Positions 25,530-33,337 of a stretch of DNA of 38,646 nt are shown here, one piece after another; position 1 is the first letter of the stretch; each line of letters begins with the position of its first letter. The DNA lies in NCBI RefSeq assembly GCF_012910805.1, contig NZ_WTVK01000051.1, positions 1 through 38,646 of the forward strand, given 5' to 3'. The notes under the pieces were generated by a model, which was not told the DNA's origin, searched no databases, and saw only the letters and a list, made by a program, of their open reading frames with translations. This stretch comes from Aromatoleum evansii (lineage in GTDB: Bacteria > Pseudomonadota > Gammaproteobacteria > Burkholderiales > Rhodocyclaceae). A program made the position numbers and the translations under genes.

Positions 25530-26099
25530 TCAGGCGTAGTTGCCGAGCGTCTCGACCGATCCGTCGAGTGCCATCAGCAGTGTCTCGACCTGCAGGCCGG
25601 GGTGCTTGTCCTTGATGGCGGCGGCGAGGCGATCCAGATGGTCGCGATGCACGTCGGCTTCGCGCAGGGGATCCGGCGCCAGGTCCTCGCCGAGGATCGC
25701 CTTGTAGGCGCCGCAGTCGCGATGGTCCATGACCACGACCTTCTTCACGTCATGGAGCTGGATCGCGACGGCGAGGTGATCCCAGAAGGTGCGGTTCCAG
25801 GCCGGATACTTGTCGGTCAGTGCGCCGAGCGAGGCGCCGGCGAGCACGATGTGGTCGTACTTGTGCGTGAGGCCGCGGCCCGCCATGTATTGCTCGACGC
25901 TGTCCATGAGGCGGAAGTCCATGCAGGTGAGCAGCAGGATGTCGGTATGGCCCCCGGCCCGTGCGGGGCGGTTCTGTGCGAGCGTGCCGAGCAGGGCGAC
26001 GCCGGCGGCGAGCGTGGCGCGCGTGAGGAAATTGCGACGGGCGCCGGAGTGATCTTCGCCCGCGGCGTGCCTGCAGTTGCAGTGGTCGTGAGTGTCCAT
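25530..26099 (-). CDS. Tat-exported beta-carbonic-anhydrase-like protein
   Basis: 189 aa. The N-terminus has a His/Cys-rich start (MDTHDHCNCRHAAGEDH), then a twin-arginine signal ARRNFLTRATLAAGVALLGT ending near ARA-GG, so the folded protein should go to the periplasm. The mature part shows the beta-carbonic-anhydrase zinc and catalytic pattern: LLLTCMDFRLMDSV (Cys, Asp, Arg) and VVVMDHRDCGAYKAIL (His and Cys). It is shorter than typical enzymes (mature ~140 aa) and has a variable middle, so it may be a CA-related protein rather than an efficient CO2 hydratase. The Tat route fits insertion of metal before export. The ATG at 26099 has only a weak AAAAGAAC upstream. Neighbours give no functional hint. 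Confidence 0.8.
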   Translation of the reverse strand: MDTHDHCNCRHAAGEDHSGARRNFLTRATLAAGVALLGTLAQNRPARAGGHTDILLLTCMDFRLMDSVEQYMAGRGLTHKYDHIVLAGASLGALTDKYPAWNRTFWDHLAVAIQLHDVKKVVVMDHRDCGAYKAILGEDLAPDPLREADVHRDHLDRLAAAIKDKHPGLQVETLLMALDGSVETLGNYA

Positions 26100-26432
26100 T
26101 GTTCGATGTTCTTTTGATGGAGTTCGGATGGAGGCGGACGGAATGTTATACCTCGGCGCATTCTCGAGTTATGCATTAACCATATTTAATGTGCGCTGGG
26201 GAATATCGCCAATTCATTGACGCAAAAGGCTTGTTTCAGGTGGTTGGCAAATCACGGAGCGTGTCTCGTGGGGCGATGGCGAGGGCGAGGCCGTCGCACG
26301 CCCTCCCGCAGGGCGGGGGAGGAGCGCAGCGCATCCCGCCACCGCGGCGCACGGTGAGCCTCGGCGGCTGCGGGGCCATGCAAGCGCGAATCCCGCCGAT
26401 CGCCCGGTCGGCTGCAGCGGGCGACGATCGGC
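26100..26432. other. Intergenic region with AT-rich patch and a GC-rich repeat unit
   Basis: No gene is seen. 26140-26235 is unusually AT-rich for this window and contains the small palindrome CATTAA-CCATAT-TTAATG (26174-26191) and, on the minus strand, TATAAC (26148-26143), a possible -10 for the carbonic-anhydrase-like gene. 26300-26340 is a copy of the GGGGGAGGAGCGCAGCGCAT-type repeat that also occurs at 8929-9108 and 23007-23108. It lies just beyond the end of the giant CHAT gene. Confidence 0.6.
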
Positions 26433-29400
26433 TTACGAGGGTTTGGCGCGACGCGAGCGCGCGCGCGTGCGCGGCGCGCCGGCGGCCGTGGTTGGCGCTG
26501 TCGGCGGAGGCGTCACGGCCGGCAGCAGGAGCCCGGGGCAATCCTGCTGGCCGAGGCTGCGCGCCAGTTCCCCCAGCACGCGGGCGTGCATCGCATCGCC
26601 GGGGTGGCCGCGCAGGGCGGCCAGGCGAGCGAGCAGGCAGATCTGCTTCACGACGGAGTCGAACTTGCGCGCGCTGCGCGGCACGCTGTCGATCGCCTCT
26701 TCATAGATGCGGACGAGTGCCGGCCCGTCGTCGGCATTCACGCCTGCGAGCAGCCGCGCTGCGAGTTCGGCGTCGGCCGGCTTCACCGCATCGAAGAAGT
26801 CGCCGCTGTGCGAGAACAGCGCGCGCGCAGCCTGCGCACACATGGCCGCCTGATCCATGCCGCGCTTGCGCGCGGCGGCGTCGTCGGCTTCGAGGAGCAG
26901 CCAGTCGAGCTGCAGCCGGTTGATCATCAGGTAGGGATCGAAACCCGCATCGCCCGGCGTGCCTTCGGCGCCGAAGTAGGCCTCGCGGGCCCGCGCGAGC
27001 AGCGCGCGTACGGTCGGCCAGTCGCCGCCCTTCGCCGCGAGCACGGCCGCTTCGCGCTTGAGGGCGCTGCCAAGCAGGGCGCAGCGTTCGGCGTTGGGTG
27101 GCAGGATCGTGCCGGCAGGCATGGGTTTCGCCAAGGCGATGAGGTTCTCTAGGCGCGCGACGGCCGATTCGATCAGGGCGGCGTCGCCCTGCGCCTCGCC
27201 CATGCGTGCCTCGAGGTTGGCGAGCTGTTCGACGACGCGCACGGGCACGCGGCCGCTGCGGTCCTCGCCGGCGAGCGCGATGCGATAGGCGGCACAGGCG
27301 CGTTCGAAGCCTTCGCTGCCGAGTTCCGCATAGATCGCACCGATGGCGGCCTGCACTTCGGGCAGATCCTTCCAGGCGGCCGGGACGTGCGCGAGGATGG
27401 CCGCGATGTGGCGTGCGACTTCGGCCACGCCGCGTGCGCGGTGCGACAGGTCGACGCGCACGCGGGCGAGGGCGTCGGCGAGGTCGACCGGCGAGACGAT
27501 GTTGGTGGGGACGCGCGCCGTGCCGTCGTCGGCGGGGGCTTCCAGCATGTAGTGCGGATCGCCGTAAGCCTGGTAGGCGCCCCAGGTGTTGTACTGCGGG
27601 AACTGCTCCCAGGCGCTCTTGCGGGCGGCGAAGACGGCCTGGCCGAACGGTTTGCCGTCACGCACGAAGCTCTCGAAGAAGCTCGTCGCGAAGAGGCGGG
27701 CGGCCTCGTCATTCACCTGCCAGCCGGCCGCGACGACGCAGCGCACGCCGATCTCGATCAGTTCGCATGCGATGCTGTAGGCGAGGCGGTTCGCCGTCTC
27801 GGGCGCCGCCGTCATCGCGCCGAGGTGGCAGCAGTTGAGGAACACGAGTTCGGGCACGACTTCGAGCTGCGACACCTCGGCGGCGGTGAGCAGCATGCCG
27901 TCGGACAGGACGACCCCGGTGCGCTGCGTGCCGTCGCGCGCCGTGGCCTCGAACACGCCGTGGGCGGCGACGACGAGCACCTTGCACGGCTGGCGGAAGA
28001 GGCGTGCGAACACGTCGAGCGCCTCGAGGCCTTCGCCGTAGCTGAGCTCGTAGCCGCATTCTCCGAGCAGGTCGCGGATCGCCGCGCCTTCGGCGGCCGC
28101 ACCGGGCAGGTCGGGCAGATGGTCGTCCGGTGGTGCGGGCAGCGTTCGCGACGGATCGCCGAACTGGGCGTAATAGCCGTGGGTGGAGGGGTTGGCGATC
28201 ACGCACGCGAGCTTGCGCGTGATGCTGAGCGGGTTGCGGCGGAAGCGCCCGGAGGCGAACTGGCGCACGATCGCCGTGTTGAGCGCCATCGGCTGCTCGT
28301 CGGCCTGCAGCATCTCCCAGGGCAGGTTCGCGGTGTAGCCGTCGACGACCAGGACGAGTTGTTCCGCCTCGCGCGCTGCGGCCTTGAAGTCCAGCGGCAC
28401 CATCAGCTGGAACAGCGTGCGCGACAGGTCGGCGTTGTAGTGATCCTGGGTGATCGCGTTGCGCACCAGCGCCTCGATGAGGCCGGGCTGGCGCTGGTGC
28501 AGGACGCTTTCGGCGCGTGCGCGTTCGGACAGGAAGACGTATTTCAGGCGTGCGGCGATCGCGCGACTGCCGCCCGCCGCAGCCTGCCCACTGCCGTCCG
28601 CGGGGCCGTCGTCCGCGGTGACGAGCATGCGCGGCCAGTAGCCGAAGGGCGCGAACACCGACAGGCGCGGCCGGGCGCCTTCGCCCTCGTTGAGCTGTTC
28701 GGCGACCTCGATGCGCGACTCCAGGCGGCGCAGGTCGCCGGCCATGCGCTCGGGCAGCTGGCGCACCGCGCGTGCGGCACTGATCGCGGTATCCATGAAG
28801 AGTTCGATCAGTTCGAGACGTGCGACCCGCAGCCGCGTCAGCGGCATCGCATCGGCGAACTGGTGGTTGGCGGCGAGCACGCCGCGCACGATGGATTCGA
28901 TGGAGTCGTCGACGCTGATGTGGGCGGTGGAGTTGTAGCCGATCAGCAGGCTCGCGAGCGTGAGCTCGCTCGCCCCCTCGTCCTCGCCGTGGCCCTCGGT
29001 GCCCTGGCGGTCGTGCGAGTGGAGCAGGTAGCGCAGGACACCGGCACGCACGGTCTCGACGATGTCGGCGGCGGACAGCTCGCCGAAGCGCCCGAGGCCG
29101 ACGATCACGGCGCCGCGCCCGGTACCGCGCAGGCGGTCTTCGCGGCTGCGTGCCTGCAGCACGACGGCCGCCGAGCCGATTTCGCCCGCATACACGCCGA
29201 GCCGCTCGCGCTGGCGCAGGGCGCCGTCGACCAGCGCGTCGTTGATCGCAGCCTCGGCGCCGGCGATCGCGTCGCCGAGGTAGTGGCCGCACAGGATGGG
29301 CTGGCGCGCGAAGCGCAGGTCCATCGCGCTGACGGACACCTGCAGCGGGTGGATCGCGGCGACGGGACGGCGCCGTCGCGGTCGCGTGCCGACGAGGCTG

Positions 29401-32276
29401 CAGGCGAGTTCCTCCTCGGTCGGCAGCACGGGTGGCGGGGCGTCGTAAGTCGCGGTCGGGGCAGCGGCGCCGCGCGTCGCGGGCAGGCGGCCGAGGCGGC
29501 TCGTGGTGCCGGTCTGCAGCAGGTCCGCGACGGCGGGGAAGTATTCCTCGGTGCCGGTCAGCGCGCCGTGGTCGACCGGCATGTACCAGTATTGTTCGGC
29601 GGGCAGGTTCGCGAGCCGGCCGGAGGCCCAGCTCACCGAGCCGTCGCCCTGCGGGGTGCCGATCAGCTTGATCTGGCCGCCTTCCAGCGTGCTGCCGCAG
29701 GGGGTGTTCTCGGCCTGGCCGAAGACGTAGCTCACGCGCTCGACAGGCTGCGGCGCGTCGTTCGTCGGCAGCGGTCCTTCCCACAATCCGCGCGCGGCCG
29801 TGAGCGTGGCGGCGCTCGGTTGTCCGCCGATGCCGTCGCCGAACCAGCGGTCGCGGTTGGCCTTGGCCGCGGCCGGCCAGATGAGGGCGCGCAGCCAGTC
29901 CTCGTGCAGCGTCGGCCCGGCGTCGATGAAGCCGGGGCGCGGCAGCAGCTGCATCGCGCCCGGAAAGCCCGCGACGATGTCGAGCACGCCCTGCATGCCG
30001 TGGCCGAGGTCCATGCGCGCGAGCTGGCGCATGGTGCCGGACTTGCCCAGCAGGGTCTCGACCATGAGGTGCGAGCCATTGTTGGGCGTCCCCAGCATCA
30101 CCAGCCGCCCGCCGGGGCGGCGCACGACTTCCGCCCACAGGCCGGGGCGCTGCGCGATCATCGTGCGGGTCACGAGGCCGCCCATGCTGTGCGCGAGCAG
30201 GCGAACGGGCTGGTTGGGGTGCGTCTTGAGCGCCTGTTCCAGCGTGCGGGCGAGACGCTCGGCGGCACCGCCCGGGGCATGGATGGGCCGGCGCCAGTCG
30301 TAGGGGAAGCGGATGACCCGGTGCGTCGCCTCCAGATGCTCGGCGAGGTCGCCGTAGAACATGTCGAAGAGCGCTTCCTCGCGCACGTCGGCCTTGTCCA
30401 TCGCGATCTTGGCGAGGCCGCCGGTGGCGAGGTCGAGGAAGTCGAACCACACGCGGTCGCCGTCGCCGGGTTTGCGCCCTTCCTTGCGCAGCTCGAGGTG
30501 CGAACCCATGATGCCCGGCAGGAAGATCACCACCGGGCGGCTGTCCGGGCGCGGCGCCTCGCGCAGGGCCGCCCGGCTGGCGGCGCGTTCGCGCGCCTCG
30601 GCGGCGCCGGGTTCGCGGCGGCGCGCGATGGCGCTGAACGTGGGCAGGGCGGCCGGGTCGCTGCTCGTGAGCCAGTCGCGCAGCGCCGTGCGGGTGTGGC
30701 GGTTGGCGAAGTAGCTGAAGTGATTGACCGAGGCGCCCTGGTCGAAGAGGTAGCGCGCCTCGTTGCGCATCGCCAGTCCCGCGTACATCGAGTCGGTGTC
30801 GACGACGAGGTCGTTGTCGTGGCGGTCGAACAGCATCCAGTCGGTGAACATCACGCCGAGGCGTTTCAGGATGCTGGTTTCCTGGATGTCGCCGCTGATG
30901 ACGGCCATTGCGATGCCCTGCTTGCGTTGCGCGTTGGCGAGCAGCGTGCCCATCGGCGCGTCGGTGAGCATCGCCTCGATGCCGGGGACGAGACGCGCAT
31001 CGACACGCTTGTCGGCAATCTCCAGCACGACGCGCTTGAATGCGGACAGCACCGCGCCGCCGGCGGGGCCGGTCACGGCGCCGACGAGCCGGGTGGTGAG
31101 GCTCAGGAGTCCGGACAGGAACAGATCGAGGTTGTCGGAGAGCAGCGTCGTGCCGCGCGCCGGGCAGGCGACGCGCACGTAGCGTTCGATGCGGAAGTTC
31201 TTGTCCGCGAGCTCCTGGCGCAGCGTGCGCAGCGTGTCCTGCTCGCGGGCGGTGAGCAGGTCGCGCAGGCGCTTTTCGCGCTCGGATTCGCTCGCGTTGG
31301 GCGGTGGGGCGTGGCGATAGGCGGCGATGGCGTCGTCGCTCAGGCCCGCGAGGCACAGCAGGTCGCCGACGAGACCGCCGCGCGAATGCGTGACGACGGA
31401 CAGACGGGCGCCGGCGGGCAGCGTGCGGGCGAGTTGCAGCGCGTTGTCGATCGGGCTTTCCGAGAAGGTGCGATGCTCGAAGCCGAAGATGCGTTCGCCG
31501 AAGCGGCGGGCGAGCGGTTCCCAGTCGGCGGCGGCGCTGCCGGCGCGCAGATCCTTGAAGCTCCCCAGCGTGTGCGAGGCGGTGCCGTGGATGAAGAGCA
31601 GCGTCGGCGCGTCGCCGATCGCGGCGAGGCGCGGGTCGTTGGCGGCGCAGCGGTCCGAACTCCCGAGGCCGTCGCCGTCGCGCCACTGGTAGAGTCCCGG
31701 TTCGCCCGCGAGGCGGCTCTCGATCGCCCACATCAGCGCCTTGGTCCCCAGCCACGACGCGCCGGCGGAGGCGAGATCCTCCGCGCGCTCGCCCAGCCAG
31801 TCCTGCAGCCATTCCAGCGCCTTGTCGCGCGCGGCGTCGGCGATCGCGTCGTGCCCCAGCGTGAGCACCGATACGCCCGACCACAGCCAGTCGGGAATGC
31901 CGCGCGCGGCCGCGGCCGGGTCGCGCAGGGCGGTGAAGTCGATCGAGCCGTCGGCGCGCACGGCGTCCGGGCGCACGCGGGCGAGGTCTTCCCTGAGCTT
32001 GTCGGCGCGGATGAAGACGGTGGTGCCGTCGCCGGTTTCGAGCGCCAGGAGGCTGTCTTCGCGCAAGCGCGCGCCGGTCGTTGCAGCCGCGTCGCGGCCG
32101 GGCGCGGTCAGCGCATAGGCGGCCTGGACCGCGACGACGCCGTCGAGGAAGGGATCGGGGGCCGCGGCATCGGCCGCGCGCGTGCCGGCCCTCAGCGCGG
32201 CGGGCAGGGCATCCGCCTCGCGCCGCATCCCCGGCAGGTGGAAGACGAGTTCACTCGGTTTGCGCGGTGCCGGCAT
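26433..32276 (-). CDS. Giant dual alpha/beta-hydrolase (lipase-like) and CHAT protease fusion, 1947 aa
   Basis: Domains in order: (1) ~220-545, alpha/beta hydrolase with LLFIHGTASHTLGSF, nucleophile S298 in VVTHSRGGLVGD, likely D489 (DNDLVVDTDS) and H519 (SVNHFSYF). (2) ~578-930, LCAT-like hydrolase: VVIFLPGIMGSHLEL, FPYDWRRPI, S697 in LLAHSMGGLVTR, MLGTPNNGSHLMV, D878 in GDGSV and H903 in PVDHGALTG. (3) ~970-1250, with GHYLGDAIAGAEAAINDALV and GAVIVGLGRFGELSAADIVE, resembling the macro-like N-domain of leucyl aminopeptidases. (4) ~1300-1580, CHAT peptidase: VLVVAAHGVFEA (H1439) and ELVFLNCCHLGAM (C1483), ending GAYQAYGDPHYML. (5) ~1590-1910, helical, TPR-like; then a basic tail. No signal peptide is visible. 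AGGAGG six bases before the ATG at 32276 fixes the start. A metacaspase gene lies 61 bases upstream on the same strand. The substrate of the hydrolases (phospholipid is likely for LCAT-like) is inferred. Confidence 0.9.
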   Translation of the reverse strand: MPAPRKPSELVFHLPGMRREADALPAALRAGTRAADAAAPDPFLDGVVAVQAAYALTAPGRDAAATTGARLREDSLLALETGDGTTVFIRADKLREDLARVRPDAVRADGSIDFTALRDPAAAARGIPDWLWSGVSVLTLGHDAIADAARDKALEWLQDWLGERAEDLASAGASWLGTKALMWAIESRLAGEPGLYQWRDGDGLGSSDRCAANDPRLAAIGDAPTLLFIHGTASHTLGSFKDLRAGSAAADWEPLARRFGERIFGFEHRTFSESPIDNALQLARTLPAGARLSVVTHSRGGLVGDLLCLAGLSDDAIAAYRHAPPPNASESEREKRLRDLLTAREQDTLRTLRQELADKNFRIERYVRVACPARGTTLLSDNLDLFLSGLLSLTTRLVGAVTGPAGGAVLSAFKRVVLEIADKRVDARLVPGIEAMLTDAPMGTLLANAQRKQGIAMAVISGDIQETSILKRLGVMFTDWMLFDRHDNDLVVDTDSMYAGLAMRNEARYLFDQGASVNHFSYFANRHTRTALRDWLTSSDPAALPTFSAIARRREPGAAEARERAASRAALREAPRPDSRPVVIFLPGIMGSHLELRKEGRKPGDGDRVWFDFLDLATGGLAKIAMDKADVREEALFDMFYGDLAEHLEATHRVIRFPYDWRRPIHAPGGAAERLARTLEQALKTHPNQPVRLLAHSMGGLVTRTMIAQRPGLWAEVVRRPGGRLVMLGTPNNGSHLMVETLLGKSGTMRQLARMDLGHGMQGVLDIVAGFPGAMQLLPRPGFIDAGPTLHEDWLRALIWPAAAKANRDRWFGDGIGGQPSAATLTAARGLWEGPLPTNDAPQPVERVSYVFGQAENTPCGSTLEGGQIKLIGTPQGDGSVSWASGRLANLPAEQYWYMPVDHGALTGTEEYFPAVADLLQTGTTSRLGRLPATRGAAAPTATYDAPPPVLPTEEELACSLVGTRPRRRRPVAAIHPLQVSVSAMDLRFARQPILCGHYLGDAIAGAEAAINDALVDGALRQRERLGVYAGEIGSAAVVLQARSREDRLRGTGRGAVIVGLGRFGELSAADIVETVRAGVLRYLLHSHDRQGTEGHGEDEGASELTLASLLIGYNSTAHISVDDSIESIVRGVLAANHQFADAMPLTRLRVARLELIELFMDTAISAARAVRQLPERMAGDLRRLESRIEVAEQLNEGEGARPRLSVFAPFGYWPRMLVTADDGPADGSGQAAAGGSRAIAARLKYVFLSERARAESVLHQRQPGLIEALVRNAITQDHYNADLSRTLFQLMVPLDFKAAAREAEQLVLVVDGYTANLPWEMLQADEQPMALNTAIVRQFASGRFRRNPLSITRKLACVIANPSTHGYYAQFGDPSRTLPAPPDDHLPDLPGAAAEGAAIRDLLGECGYELSYGEGLEALDVFARLFRQPCKVLVVAAHGVFEATARDGTQRTGVVLSDGMLLTAAEVSQLEVVPELVFLNCCHLGAMTAAPETANRLAYSIACELIEIGVRCVVAAGWQVNDEAARLFATSFFESFVRDGKPFGQAVFAARKSAWEQFPQYNTWGAYQAYGDPHYMLEAPADDGTARVPTNIVSPVDLADALARVRVDLSHRARGVAEVARHIAAILAHVPAAWKDLPEVQAAIGAIYAELGSEGFERACAAYRIALAGEDRSGRVPVRVVEQLANLEARMGEAQGDAALIESAVARLENLIALAKPMPAGTILPPNAERCALLGSALKREAAVLAAKGGDWPTVRALLARAREAYFGAEGTPGDAGFDPYLMINRLQLDWLLLEADDAAARKRGMDQAAMCAQAARALFSHSGDFFDAVKPADAELAARLLAGVNADDGPALVRIYEEAIDSVPRSARKFDSVVKQICLLARLAALRGHPGDAMHARVLGELARSLGQQDCPGLLLPAVTPPPTAPTTAAGAPRTRARSRRAKPS

Positions 32277-32337
32277 CCGGACCTCCTGCGGCGGTGGGTA
32301 GGGGGCGCGCCGGAAGGGCAAGGCCGGCGCGCGGGCG

Positions 32338-33132
32338 TCACGCGAAGACCTTGAAGCGGCGTGCAGTGCGTGTGCCGAAGATCTGCGGATCCTGCGGCAG
32401 GCGGGTGGAGGGCAGGTAGTTGCGGATTTCCTTGAACCAGTGCTCGTAGGTCGCCGTCGCAGGCAGGTTCTTCAGTGTCTTCAGCGCATAGAAGGTGAAG
32501 GCGCCATTGGGGCGGCCGTTGAAGCTCGTGTCCCAGCTGAACTGGGTGTCGAGGCAGCCCGCGAGCAGCAGATCGCCGCCGGCGCGCGTGAAGCCGCCGG
32601 ACAGCCGCGTCGGGCGCACCGTGTCCGCGGGCAGGGCTTCGCGCTTCATCCACACCGACGGGGGCAGGAAGCGGGCGCGCGGCATGCCAGGGTCGAGATC
32701 GCTCTCGTCGCCGCGCGTGACGGTGCCGGAATGGCAGCTGTCGGAGATCAGCACGATGCGCACGCCGCCGGCACGCCGGCTGAAGAGGTCGTGCAGTTCG
32801 TCGTCGAGCAGCACGTTGCCGCTGTCGATGTCCCACGGGCACAAGGCCTCGTCGCGGGCATCGGGCTCGTCGCCGTCGGTGTCGGGCAGCCAGGTGCCGT
32901 GGCCGGAATAGGTGAGCACGATCGTGTCGCCCTTCAGCGCGCCGGTGACGAGGCTGTCGATGGCCTGCACCATCGCCGCCTTGGTCGCCGCGGAATCGAG
33001 CAGCTTGTTCACCGTGAAGCCGCGTTCGGTGAGGGCGGCCGCCCAGTCGCTGGCGTCATTGACGCAGCCGGAGAGGTCGCTGTCGGTGCCGGGGTAGTTG
33101 TTGATGCCGATGCAGAGTGCGCGCCTTGCCAT
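32338..33132 (-). CDS. Metacaspase-type peptidase (C14 family)
   Basis: 264 aa, a bare caspase-fold protease domain. The dyad is H78 in VLTYSGHGTWLPD and C133 in LISDSCHSGTV; D131 before the Cys is the usual metacaspase feature for cutting after Arg/Lys. The acidic loop DTDGDEPDARDEALCPWDI matches type I metacaspases. It opens with RRALCIGINNYPGTDSDLSG, CVNDASDW, as caspase-like proteins do. No N-terminal prodomain, signal peptide or sensor domain. AAGGAGA precedes the ATG at 33132, so the in-frame upstream extension is discounted. The CHAT-lipase gene follows after 61 bases on the same strand, so the two are very probably one transcript. Its target may be that giant protein; this is inference. 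Confidence 0.93.
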   Translation of the reverse strand: MARRALCIGINNYPGTDSDLSGCVNDASDWAAALTERGFTVNKLLDSAATKAAMVQAIDSLVTGALKGDTIVLTYSGHGTWLPDTDGDEPDARDEALCPWDIDSGNVLLDDELHDLFSRRAGGVRIVLISDSCHSGTVTRGDESDLDPGMPRARFLPPSVWMKREALPADTVRPTRLSGGFTRAGGDLLLAGCLDTQFSWDTSFNGRPNGAFTFYALKTLKNLPATATYEHWFKEIRNYLPSTRLPQDPQIFGTRTARRFKVFA

Positions 33133-33296
33133 GAGATTCTCCTTCGGATGTGGAGCATCCCCGCCTCCCGCGGCGGCCCCTGTCGCCCGCATGCCGGGGC
33201 GATGCGGGCGGAATCGGGCGCAACCTTGCTGTCGGGGTGTGTGGGCTGCAGCTCCCGGAACGGGGCGGCGCCGCGCATTTATTCTGTTTAATTATC

Positions 33297-33325
33297 TGTG
33301 TAGAGCCCGCTTACCCCTTTGTCAA
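33297..33325 (-). promoter_or_regulatory. Candidate promoter of the metacaspase/CHAT-lipase operon
   Basis: A consensus -35 TTGACA (33325-33320) is followed after 17 bases by TACACA (33302-33297), a weak -10; GATAAT at 33296-33291 lies next to it. A second TTTGACAA lies at 33342-33335, across the stop of the chitosanase-like gene, giving a direct repeat at 16-base spacing that could instead be an activator site. The region 33280-33300 is strikingly AT-rich. It would give a leader of about 150 bases before the metacaspase start. Confidence 0.4.
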
Positions 33326-33337
33326 ACCTCGACCTTG

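Noticed and set aside
26100-26432. Search for a CRISPR array or phage attachment site in the repeat-bearing gaps
   Set aside because: Repeats here and in the other gaps are hairpin units without regular spacers, and no integrase, tRNA or cas gene is present.
27709-31884. 1391-codon frame on the same strand as the giant gene, shifted
   Set aside because: Arg/Pro-rich out-of-frame reading of the same DNA with no family resemblance.
27387-32354. Very long open frame (1655 codons) on the plus strand opposite the giant CHAT gene
   Set aside because: It is a mirror of a GC-rich gene with strong third-position bias: Arg/Ala/Gly/His-rich, no domains, no ribosome-binding site, while the minus frame has clear catalytic motifs.
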